Source: Aphis gossypii (Eukaryota; Arthropoda; Insecta; Hemiptera; Aphididae). From it: a DNA stretch of 64,000 nt. The notes beneath the pieces are model-generated. The model worked only from the letters and a program-made list of their open reading frames with translations. It was not told the DNA's origin and ran no database searches. Where the stretch lies: the NCBI RefSeq assembly GCF_020184175.1, contig NC_065531.1, forward strand, positions 75,858,604-75,922,603, given 5' to 3'. This document shows positions 53,501 through 61,142 of this stretch, piece by piece (the stretch's first letter is position 1; each line of letters starts with the position of its first letter). A program made the translations under genes and the position numbers.

Positions 53501-56500
53501 TATCTGCTCCTGGGTAACTTCTACTTTCCTTTACTTGATTTTTAAATCTGTTCTTAACCATGATGTAATCTATTTGATACCTATTTATGTCTCCAGGCAT
53601 TTTCCACGTGTACCTTCTTCTTCGGTGGTGATCGAAGCAGGTGTTTGTGATTATTAAGTTATGTTTTGCACAAAATTCTAATAATCGTTCTCCTCTTTCA
53701 TTTCGCTTTCCCAACCCATAGGCGCCTGTTACGTTATTGACTTTTTCTTCCCCTACAACGGCATTCCAATCACCCATTACTACTAGATTCTCTTCCCCTT
53801 TAACATTTTTGATTATTTTATCTATATTCTCGTATACTTCTTCCACTTCTTCATCGTTACTATTTGATGTCGGCATATACACTTGAACTACTATTGTGTC
53901 TTTCGGTTTCGTCTGGAACTTGACTAGAATGATTCTATCGTCATATTGTATATAGCCTTTAACTTTTTTTCCTAAAGTTTTATTCATTATAAACCCTACT
54001 CCTCCTGTGCCAGGTTTCTTCTCTGATGCACCTGTATATATTATTCTATAGTCTCCGCTCCAAAAGTCTCCTGACTTTGGCCATCTCATTTCTGATATTC
54101 CCAAAATATCTACTTTCATTTTGTCCATTTCTATTTTCAGATTCTCCAGTTTCCCACATTGTAATAAAGTCCTTACATTCCAAGTTGCTATTCGTTTATA
54201 TTCCTTCGCATCCCTAACACCCTTAACATCTCTTACCTCTCTTGTAGTCCCCACCCGGAGATCCGAACGGGGGATTTTAAGTTAAAAGTTATATTTTCTT
54301 TATTTATCTAACTCGTTAAAAGTTAAAAGTTATTTTAAAAATGTAACTTAAATTAGTTGAAAATAAGTTAATTTTCTTTTTAGAAAATAAAGTTAATAAT
54401 CATAACTTTTTATTAAAGTCTAACAAACAACACAATATAATGGAAGTCTTAGTATTTTCAAAACATGCATGTAATTGTATTAATCATAGTAGGTACTTAG
54501 TAAGTACTTCTTACATACTTCAATAAATTATAAAATCCAAAAAAACAAATAAACTTATGAAATTTTATTAGGAAAAATAAACAAGTTAACTCGTTAAGTT
54601 AGAAGTTACTTATGAAAATAAAAGTAACTCGTTAAGAAACTTGGTAAAAGTAACTTAACTTTAACTTTTTAACTCATTAATGCCCAACCCTTGTTAATTT
54701 TTAATCGCGCTATACATTATAATATTGCATTTTTTTAATACGTGTTAGTGTCACATTTATTTATAAGATAATTTTCAGTAAAATAAATTATGTAACAAAT
54801 GAGTTTCTTTTACATGATTTGTTATTAAGTTAATTAAAAAAAAAAGTTATCATACATTGGAATACTTGTCACACCCGATGCGAAATAAGTGAATAAGTTA
54901 CAAACCAAAAATATAAGAAAACTGTTAGAACACAGAGAATTAAGAAAAATGAGTGAGTTGTTAAAAGAAGTGTGTCTGTCAATATGGTAAACTCTAACCT
55001 AACAAGGGTACAGCGTCAGAGGATTCTGGCAACACTTCTGCCAACCGCAATAGATAAACTACTTGTGAAAGCAGTATTGCGACACCTGTAACACAAATAA
55101 CGTTAAAAGTAACCAGTTTTTGGAACCACAATAACTTAAAAGGTTACTAATGATGTGAGTACATATTATTATTATTATTATTAATCTATGATATTCCTTA
55201 ATCTATATTTAAATTCATTACGGTTTCATTATCTTAACCTTAAGATAAAAATATTGAATGGAAATAATAATAATTTTACTAACATTCATTTTATATATTC
55301 CTCGTCAAACGAATTTGTTCTTCATAACACCAATAAATATTTTTAATTTTTAATTTATATTTAAAACTTATCACATAAAAAATATAACATTATTATGTTT
55401 TGTTGAACATAGTAATTGTTTTAAGTATTACGATATTAATACATTTCGTTTAAAATACTTATATAAATTTAATTATACTTATTAAATTATTAATTTATAT
55501 AAACTCACGGTACTTCATAAATTATCGTATTTTTTATTTTCTGTAAAAATTAGTTACATTTATTCTAATAAATTAAACTTTTGAAAAAAAAAAACATGAA
55601 ATAGTTGACGTCTTATCTGGTATCACAAGCTGTATTATTTTGTTTTATTAATTTTATGCCTATTTTTTTTAATTGATCAGAAAAGGCAAACAAATACAAT
55701 CACAAACTGCAAATTCACATCGATATTAATATGCAAAAAGACACACAATTATTATTGTTCAAAGAACAAAACAAAAATAAATATGTAAAAAATGTCTAAA
55801 ACAATAACAAAAGAGAGAAAAGTGAAGTGAGAAAAAGCACTCGAGCGAAAGAATCAAATGGAGTATAGTAGGTACACCAAGGCAAAGCCGTATTAAAGTG
55901 TTTTATTGAACTATTTATTATTTATTGTTGTGAAATGAGTAGGTGGGTAGGTATAATATAAGCTTTTCCAAATATACGGCTCGGCCTCTGGTGTTTTATT
56001 TTTATAAAACAAAAATCGTACAAAATCAATTAAAAAGAGAATTACGTTTTTTTTATAATGTACTTATTAGTTTTAAAATTAGAGTATTATAATATAGCTG
56101 TTAAGTTAATATGCAAGTCTAATAATTAATTTATAGCAATGTTCGATAGTATTATAAAATTCATTTTTTGAAAGTTAACACATGGATTTTTTTAATTAAA
56201 TGTAAATAATGTTTATCAGATAAACTATTTCAAACGAAATAAGACAGAAAATAATATGCTAATATTCTATAAAAATGTTTTGTATTTTTAAATGTATTTT
56301 TAGTTTTGCTTTTAATGAAAATGATAATTTCTTATAAAAGTTTAGTAATTTAAATCATCTATTATTTATTTTACTATGTTTTTGTACGATTTCTTGTTAT
56401 TTTTCATTCAAATGGTAAACAATATAAAATGTATATTCTATTCAAAATATAAATAGATAGATAAAATGAAATTGTAAACATCACTAACTGTCACAAGATT

Positions 56501-58241
56501 TATTTTTATTTGGGAGGAATAGGGTATTTTATGGTACCTAGCAAGGGTATCGCGTCGGAGACTTGTGGAAGCGTTTCCGCCACCAAATTCAGGAACACTG
56601 TCAGTGATAGCAAGATGGTCACTCCTGTAACAACCAATTTATTTTTATGACCTAGAAAAATACATCTGGGAACATTTTTTTGATAAAACAATGTTTTATT
56701 TAAAATTTGATAAAATGGTTTTCAGACTGACATTAATAGCATTTTATAATATAATAGTATTATGGAATATAGGTAAGTAATGTATTGCTTGTCCAACGAA
56801 GTGGTTCCTCCAAGTATCAAATGACAATGACATATGTCATCATGCAAGTTGATATTTTGCTTAGTCCTACCTATAAGGGGAACCGCTTCGGACGTTGTTG
56901 GCATTGACTCGGCGACCAGATTCAGAAATACTGTTAGTGACAGTAGTATAGTTATTTCTGAAATTAACATTTTGATTATTTTCTCCTAATTGACTTTCTA
57001 GTTGTTTGAATGTTCATATAATTTAAGTTAAAACTGTACTTAAATCTTGAAAAATAGAAATTTTAAAAGATATAAAATATAATATATGATTAATTTCTCA
57101 TACTATTGGTATAAATTTCATTATTTTTTTAAATAAAATAATATATTAGAATTAACACACTATACTTTATTAGAAAATTTTAACTTTACTGTAATGAAAA
57201 ATAGAAATTTTAAAAGATATGAAATAGAATATATGATTAAATTCTTATACTATTACTTTAAATATCATTATTTTTGAAACAAAATAATATATTAGAAATG
57301 AACAGTGAACACACTATACTTTATAAGAAAATTTTAATATTGTACTGTAAGATTAAGTGAAAATTGTCAAAATGTATGTATTTATTTGTGTAAACGTACG
57401 TATGTACATATACTGTATTTTAAACCAAATATACAGAAAACCATTATATTTAGTCTGTGAATTAATCTTTCGAAATGTCGATATAATTCCACAGTATAAG
57501 TAAGTTATTGTATAGTCAGACGGCGGTGGTGATTGTGGTTGTTGGTAAATAAATAATGTGCAAACCTAAGCAAATATATATTAATTGTTGTCTATACATT
57601 GAAGATCGTGCTGGAATTACCGTTTACACGTGAACATAAAGCACATAACCATTTGATTGTTGCTACGAGTAAAAAAGTATACCACACACTTCAGTATCTA
57701 ACGACTATCGGGAAAATAAATCCATTAGATACTCGAGCCGGCACTCTCTGATATTATGACGTCCTTATTATGCTGCTGTGGATTACATGTATTATTATTA
57801 ACATAGTCTGAAAATCCTTGTATCCATTGTCTGTGTTTATTCAGCGGCGAAGAACAAATAGTCGATCTCATATTTTTTTATTTTTTATTTTTTAACACAT
57901 CTATTCGTATCTCCTTCTCACTGTCCATCACACCAAAAAAGCACGCACCACACACAAATCACATCACTTCTAACCACACTCTACTCGGTCCGCTGTAATA
58001 AAATGTTTGTGTTTTTTTTTTTCATATTTCGGTATCACGTGCTTACCTAGTGTAAGCTTTTCACCACAGTCCGGAGGCAGTGTAAAGCCCAGTAGAGCCA
58101 TCGACGATATGAGTACGCATGGCACGATCAGGTTGAAGAAATAATACAACGTCCTCCGTCTAATCTTTATGATAAACGTGATGTCCACGTACGGTTCTGG
58201 GCAACAGCCGTACGTTATCACGTTCTTTTTTCCAGGCATAC
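35245..58241 (-). CDS. nAChRalpha6: Nicotinic acetylcholine receptor alpha subunit, alpha6-like (3' half of gene)
   Basis: Coding exons on the minus strand in transcript order: 58241-58047 (7), one of 56957-56871 / 56624-56538 / 55085-54999 (8a, 8b, 8c), 42704-42595 (9), 42275-42113 (10) and 35552-35245 (11, stop). All junctions are GT-AG and all phases fit: using any one exon 8 gives 863 nt, an open 287-residue C-terminal half once the first split codon is supplied. The Cys pair in YGCCPEPYVDI marks an alpha subunit. The TM1-TM2 linker, TM3, the ERSSRSLLANVLDIDDDFR loop motif and TM4 are those of the insect alpha5/6/7 group; three alternative exons 8 are the hallmark of insect alpha6, known as the target of spinosyn insecticides. 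The product is a cation-channel subunit of neuronal synapses. Exons 1-6 (signal peptide, ligand-binding domain, Cys-loop) lie to the right of the window. Confidence 0.92.
36882..37102. mobile_element. 221-bp TA-flanked TIR element
   Basis: The left end CAGTTGAACTTGGTTAAAAC and the right end read in reverse complement, CAATCGGACTTGGTTAATTC, are similar for about 38 bp (ACTTGGTTAA core, then CGAA and CAAAGTTAAAA-type sequence). TA lies at both outer borders (36880-36881 and 37103-37104). A third, inward-facing copy of the terminus starts at 37043 (CAACCAGACTTGGTTAACTC), so the last 60 bp alone also form a palindrome with TA ends. Probably a non-autonomous Tc1-mariner/pogo relative. Confidence 0.6.
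38280..39270. other. GC-richer, CpG-containing patch inside nAChR intron 10
   Basis: About 1 kb with many more CG dinucleotides than the neighbouring intron, ending at about 39270. A plus-strand frame at 39042-39266 (Arg-rich, 74 codons) overlaps it, but it matches nothing I know and has no clear promoter or poly(A) site. An AT dinucleotide run lies at 38941-38962. Could be an intronic enhancer, a non-coding RNA gene or an alternative promoter; unsupported beyond composition. Confidence 0.3.
40229..40751. mobile_element. hAT-like non-autonomous element with 8-bp target duplication
   Basis: The left terminus CAGCGATCTCTACTACCGCG (with GCGGCCCCC just after) and the right terminus in reverse complement, CAACGATCCTCACTTGG, form imperfect TIRs. 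Flanking 8-mers are CTCTAGAG (40221-40228) and CTTTAGAG (40752-40759), 7 of 8 identical, as expected for a hAT target-site duplication. A GCGGCCCTC block near 40686 mirrors the left GCGGCCCCC. The 523-bp interior has no transposase-like frame. Confidence 0.65.
42113..42275 (-). CDS. nAChRalpha6: nAChR alpha6-like exon 10: cytoplasmic loop
   Basis: Acceptor CCTATAG / donor GTAAAG; phase 0 start, phase 1 end (163 nt). Encodes VKCFFLLWLPWILCMQRPGK, then DISFKAIRSRYTDRRGIELR, then ERSSRSLLANVLDI. The FL.WLPWIL.M.RPGK block follows TM3 in insect alpha subunits, and ERSS(K/R)SLLANVLDI is the signature loop motif of the alpha5-alpha7 group. Compared with fly alpha6 as I remember it, CFFLLWLPWILCMQRPGKDI is somewhat divergent. 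Confidence 0.93.
42276..42594 (-). other. Intron 9 of the nAChR gene
   Basis: Short 319-bp intron between the GTAATT donor after exon 9 and the CCTATAG acceptor of exon 10. Nothing else is seen in it. Confidence 0.85.
42595..42704 (-). CDS. nAChRalpha6: nAChR alpha6-like exon 9: TM3
   Basis: Acceptor TTCCTTAG, first bases GT complete the Gly that ends every exon 8 version; ends at TGG in phase 0. Encodes TYFNCIMFMVASSVVLTLVV, then LNYHHRTADIHTMGPW, i.e. TM3 and the conserved LNYHHRTADIH. The junction Gly lies at the top of TM3; from memory it corresponds to the residue changed to Glu (G275E) in spinosyn-resistant thrips. Confidence 0.95.
51301..51309. repeat. Target-site duplication, copy 1 (3' side of the LINE)
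   Basis: TTTTAAGTT directly before the (CT)n-type 3' tail of the LINE; identical to 54275-54283. Confidence 0.8.
51310..54274 (-). mobile_element. Nearly full-length non-LTR retrotransposon (LINE, APE type, RTE-like)
   Basis: A 2965-bp insertion on the minus strand bordered by the 9-bp direct repeat TTTTAAGTT. It holds one open frame with an apurinic endonuclease-like domain followed by reverse transcriptase, then a very short 3' UTR ending in a GA dinucleotide run (GAGAGAGAGAGA, plus-strand 51310-51321), a tail type seen in RTE-clade LINEs rather than poly(A). The 5' border lies just before the endonuclease with no in-frame ATG in front of it, so slight 5' truncation is likely. One frameshift is visible, suggesting a fairly young copy. 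The RTE assignment is from general resemblance to insect endonuclease-reverse transcriptase proteins. Confidence 0.9.
51328..54254 (-). pseudogene. LINE endonuclease/reverse transcriptase ORF, one frameshift
   Basis: Residue numbers are counted from the GTG at 54254; the frame is open further upstream. Endonuclease: ATWNVRTL (23-30), ISEMRW with the catalytic Glu at 55, GDWNAVVG (about 161), SDHNLV (about 258). Reverse transcriptase: KKAAGIDGLQAELWK (about 500), LTEDQFGFRRNMGTREA (about 585), FVDIEKAFDNV with the first catalytic Asp, RGVRQGCTLSPIIFNAYI (about 685) and LRFADDIALIAD with the Asp pair (about 720). The frame stops at 51930. A one-base shift in an A-run near 51950-51960 restores similarity in another frame: VDEFTYLGSTISKDG, then SIALYGCETWTI, LEAFEMWCYRRMLRISW, ending QSTD at 51328. 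The first in-frame ATG is residue 43, inside the endonuclease. Not host coding; probably inactive as it stands. Confidence 0.9.
54275..54283. repeat. Target-site duplication, copy 2 (5' side of the LINE)
   Basis: TTTTAAGTT, identical to 51301-51309; the flanking bases differ (A..A here, G..C there), so the duplication is exactly 9 bp. Confidence 0.8.
54999..55085 (-). CDS. nAChRalpha6: nAChR alpha6-like alternative exon 8c (divergent TM2)
   Basis: 87 bp, acceptor TTACAG, donor GTTAGA, phase 1-1 like 8a and 8b. Encodes VAILLSQVVYLLRLAEVLPE then SSDAVPLLG. Compared with 8b it keeps LLS, AE.LP, SDA.PLLG but changes the pore helix: Ala for Thr at 6', Gln at 11', Val at 12', Tyr at 14' and Arg at 17' (numbering from the Lys before LTL as 0'). 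The frame and both splice sites are intact. The donor GTTAGA is weaker than those of 8a and 8b. Missed easily because it is short. Confidence 0.85.
56538..56624 (-). CDS. nAChRalpha6: nAChR alpha6-like alternative exon 8b (canonical TM2)
   Basis: 87 bp, acceptor GTTACAG, donor GTACCA, phase 1-1. Encodes VTILLSLTVFLNLVAETLPQ then VSDAIPLLG, after the Gly split with exon 7. This is the standard TM2 of insect alpha6 subunits, with Leu at 9', Val at 13' and Glu at 20'. One of three cassettes that must be used singly to keep the frame and structure. Confidence 0.95.
56625..56870 (-). other. Intron between alternative exons 8a and 8b
   Basis: Only 246 bp, AT-rich, no other feature seen. Confidence 0.8.
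56871..56957 (-). CDS. nAChRalpha6: nAChR alpha6-like alternative exon 8a (TM2)
   Basis: 87 bp, acceptor ATTTCAG, donor GTAGGA, phase 1-1. Because the exon starts with AA, the split codon becomes Glu instead of Gly: E then ITILLSLTVFLNLVAESMPT, then TSEAVPLIG. The pore helix is otherwise like 8b; the outer end (ESMPTTSEAVPLIG) resembles vertebrate alpha7-type TM2-TM3 linkers. The Glu falls at TM2 4'. Confidence 0.93.
57049..57350. repeat. Imperfect tandem duplication, about 147-bp unit, two copies
   Basis: 57049-57195 and 57196 to about 57350 both run GAAAAATAGAAATTTTAAAA, then GATAT(A/G)AAATA(T/G)AATATATGATTAA, then AAAATAATATATTAGAA and ACACACTATACTTTAT(T/A)A.AAAATTTTAA. They lie in the intron before exon 8a. 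No coding potential. Confidence 0.8.
58047..58241 (-). CDS. nAChRalpha6: nAChR alpha6-like exon 7: loop C Cys pair, TM1
   Basis: 195 bp, acceptor GTTACAG, donor GTAAGC, phase 1-1. Encodes MPGKKNVITYGCCPEPYVDI, then TFIIKIRRRTLYYFFNLIVP, CVLISSMALLGF and TLPPDCGEKLTL. The adjacent Cys-Cys (loop C of the agonist site) defines an alpha subunit; RRRTLYYFFNLIVPC is the TM1 start. The linker reads PPDCGEK where other insect alpha6 sequences I remember have PPDSGEK. Residues N-terminal to MPGKK in the open frame are intron. Confidence 0.95.
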
Positions 58242-60349
58242 CTGTAACGAGCAGTATCATTTGAGTATTGTAAGCTAGTGACACATGGACGATGGACAGC
58301 AATCGTCCGAGCTTGGAACTTAATACGCTAAAAAAACTTTTAAATAGGCATTGGACTTGTTTAAACCTATTGTCTACTATATATATATATTGTATACTAT
58401 ATATCTACTAGTTACTTAATTATTATTGAGTAAATGCACATTTGTTAACATGTGTAATATGTATATTTTACAATAATTGCAATCGTTATTTATTTGTCGT
58501 TTAAAAAGTAATAAAAATGATATGTATAAATTATTTTAACTCAATACAGGAATAATAATATCCACAAAATCCTTAAGTTGGTCAAATTGTTTTTCGTGTT
58601 CTAACATCTAAAGTGTTATTGAGAATGACAAAACGTATAAATTTTAAATTTTGCACACATCGAAACATTGTCATTTCTAAACATTTTTATAAAACATATT
58701 ATATTAAACACAAATATCATCTGTTGTAAATACATAATAGTATCATAGCGTTAAGCCATTTACTTTTTCATTTTGTGCTAATTATTATAAGTGAAAATCT
58801 ATATGCAATTAACTATAAGAGAATTTTGTACTCAAAGTGTATATTATATTTGCTGTTAGTTATTTTGTTTAATATACTGTGTTAAAATTCAGTATAAATT
58901 TTATTTTAAAAAATATTAGTTAATTAATTAATTAAGAAATTGGTTCCTAAAATAGGCGATAACTGTATAGACAATGTATAAAACCAATCGTTGTAATCGT
59001 ATTTACTTATGACGAAATTTATGAAACGAAAACATAATCACTTGCAAAATGGCAAAATAATAGTATATATTATACAACTAACTGAGTAAATAAAACAATA
59101 AAAATAAAATATAAATCCGTCATCATAATCAAAAATGAGGTTAGTAATATTTTGGTTTATCGAATAATGACAATTTGAGAACCCGAGAAATTCAAATATT
59201 TTATTTTATTTAAAACTTCTGCTAATTGTTCAGATTTTTTTTTAATTTTATCAGCTTTAGATTTGTCTAATCATTTACCACACGTTCATATTATTACATT
59301 ATTTAAAACGGTTTTTTTGATTTTCAAATGATAGGAAGCGTATATGTGTCCAAGCACACCGGACTACCAGAGTCGCTTTTAGACTTCAGTGGACGCATTT
59401 GTGCATTGTGCAGTTTGAATAGGTAAATAACTCATGAGACTATTATTTATTATTCAAGTTGGAAGTGTCACATATTTATTAGTGGTGTCACTCTTGTTTA
59501 ATCGGATAGTATTAGCTGCAATGTCGTCAAAAGTGAAAGGAAATTCATTTTTATATTAACTATTTAGACGCATCTGTGAATAAGGTTTAATTGACTTATA
59601 GCTTTCTACTTATTGTCTGAATACATACTTGGAAATAATATTTTTGAGAAAAAACTTTCGAAGACACTATTTGTGCTCTTTTTTATTAAAATTATACATG
59701 TGTTGGATTATACTTTTTAAAAGAGTAATGGATACCTATAAGTAAAAATCACTTTCGTTAGGAACTTACTAGATCAATGGACAATTCTTAACAATCTTAA
59801 TCTTTAGCGAACTTTGCACTTTATGCACTGTTGGGTATTTTTTTTGTAAAAATCTAAGGCACTCTTCAATGATTATTTCAATTTTTTTGATACTTTGAAA
59901 ATTATGAAATATAAAGTAAACTTAGATTTCAAACCCAAACAAAAATATTTATTTTATTAAAATATGTAATGCTAATGACATGGTTGATAAGCCGAAATTT
60001 ATTTTAAACAATTATTTAATAATTATTACTGATAACTTATAAGTAATAAGTTACAAACAAACACACTTTTACTGTTTTAAAATAATTTGATACACTCAAC
60101 TCTATGCTCTATACTTTTCATAAATTCAGGACACCCTTAATTTGGCTCATGACTGTGCTATTGCACTTCGGTCGAGAACTGTTAAAGTAGATTAAGGAAA
60201 ATAATATTATTCCTATACATCGGGGAAAATACTATGATAGTTCCTAAATTAAGTGGATTAAGTTATAAAAGCTACGCATTAACTGCAATGTAGTGATAAA
60301 ACGACCCAAGTACTAGATGCAATAGACATTCTATTTTTCTTGTACATAA

Positions 60350-61142
60350 AATGGTTAGTGGGATTAAAAAGCTGATTCTAAGGACGCACTCCCTCACCAT
60401 TTGAAAAACCTGGCACCATTTTAAGTTACTTCCCGCACCATTTTAACGCATCCTCACCAGTTTCACAGTACGAACCCACACCTTTTGCTACTCGCCATTT
60501 TAACGCACCATTTGTTAACGTGGTGGAATACATTTGTATAAATTATTATGACTTGTATTAAACGCTGACTTATATGGTAATTATTCATTATGTTTTCAAA
60601 AACGTATTGTTAACTACTCTTATCATATGAGTACATTATACTGTGAAAGTCATGACCTTTACGATCATCGTTTACTATAGATCAGGGGTCACCAATTAAT
60701 ATTTTTGGACTGTAAAATTGGGAATTTCAAAAATTTTTGGGACCATCAAAATAGCCATGCAAATATTTTTTAACACATTATAATATTATAATGCAAAAAT
60801 AAGTTGATTCGTATTTTATTATCGGTTTTTACATTTTTACCTAGTCTGCGGGTCGGATGAAAATTGTTCACTGGCCGGATGCGGCCTGTAGTATAGGTTA
60901 TCATAATGTATTCATATGATAAGAGTGCTACGTTTTCGAAAACATAATGACTAGCTATAAATAGGTTCACATTTAATATAGGTTATAATAATTTATGAAA
61001 ATGTATTCCCCCAAGTTAACGAATGGCGCTTTAAAATGGTATATGGAAAAAGGTGTGGTTGTGAACTGTGAATGGTGCGGGTGTATTAAATACGAGAGTT
61101 CGTCGTTAGAATCTGCCTTTTTATCCTACTATCAACCCATTC
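60350..61142. mobile_element. Foldback-like element with about 250-300 bp inverted arms
   Basis: 60350-60640 and 60899-61142 are imperfect inverted copies. Matching blocks, left versus right reversed, are GGATTAAAAAGCTGATTCTAA / GGATAAAAAGGCAGATTCTAA (first 20 bases shown by position 60361-60381 versus complement of 61105-61126), CCACACCTTTT, CATTTGTTAACGTGGTGGAA / CATTCGTTAACTTGGGGGAA, ATACATT(T/)..ATAAATTATTAT, CATTATGTTTTC(A/G)AAAACGTA and ACTCTTATCATATGA. The loop holds a hAT-like remnant. No transposase. Transcription through it, as part of the receptor intron, would form a long hairpin. Confidence 0.75.
60683..60888. mobile_element. hAT-like remnant in the loop of the foldback element
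   Basis: Begins CAGGGGTCACCAA and ends CTGGCCGGATGCGGCCTG, with CTGCGGGTCGGATGAAAATT shortly before. CAGGGGTC(A/T)CCAA plus a GGCCGGATGCGGCC end is the typical appearance of hAT non-autonomous elements in animals. No exact 8-bp duplication was found. Confidence 0.55.

Larger units (their letters stand above)
51230..54692. mobile_element. hAT-like repeat (AGTTAACTCGTTAAGTT family) split by a LINE
   Basis: 51230-51309 and 54284-54692 share reiterated motifs (TAACTCGTTAAG, AAAGTTAAAAGTTA) that occur nowhere else in the window in this density. The left end TAAGGCTGGTCAAGTTAA and the right end read in reverse complement, CAAGGGTTGGGCATTAATGA, are weakly inverted. Flanks are TTTAATTT (51222-51229) and GTTAATTT (54693-54700), 7 of 8 matching, consistent with hAT. 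Without the LINE the element is about 490 bp. The hAT call is tentative; the interruption by the LINE is clear. Confidence 0.55.
42705..54998 (-). other. Intron between nAChR exon 8c and exon 9
   Basis: A 12.3-kb intron. From 42705 to about 51220 it is AT-rich with simple repeats and no gene; a 71-codon frame at 48916-49128 is unidentified and probably chance. From 51230 to 54692 it holds a hAT-like repeat that carries a LINE in its middle, on the same strand as the receptor. Confidence 0.8.

Noticed and set aside
51322..54217. Several plus-strand open frames over the LINE
   Set aside because: Antisense of the reverse transcriptase ORF; Ser/Phe/Leu-rich translations with no motifs.
58242..58302. 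N-terminal extension of the exon 7 open frame (starting at an ATG at 58302)
   Set aside because: The acceptor TTACAG at 58242-58247 and loss of similarity before MPGKK show that this part is intron.
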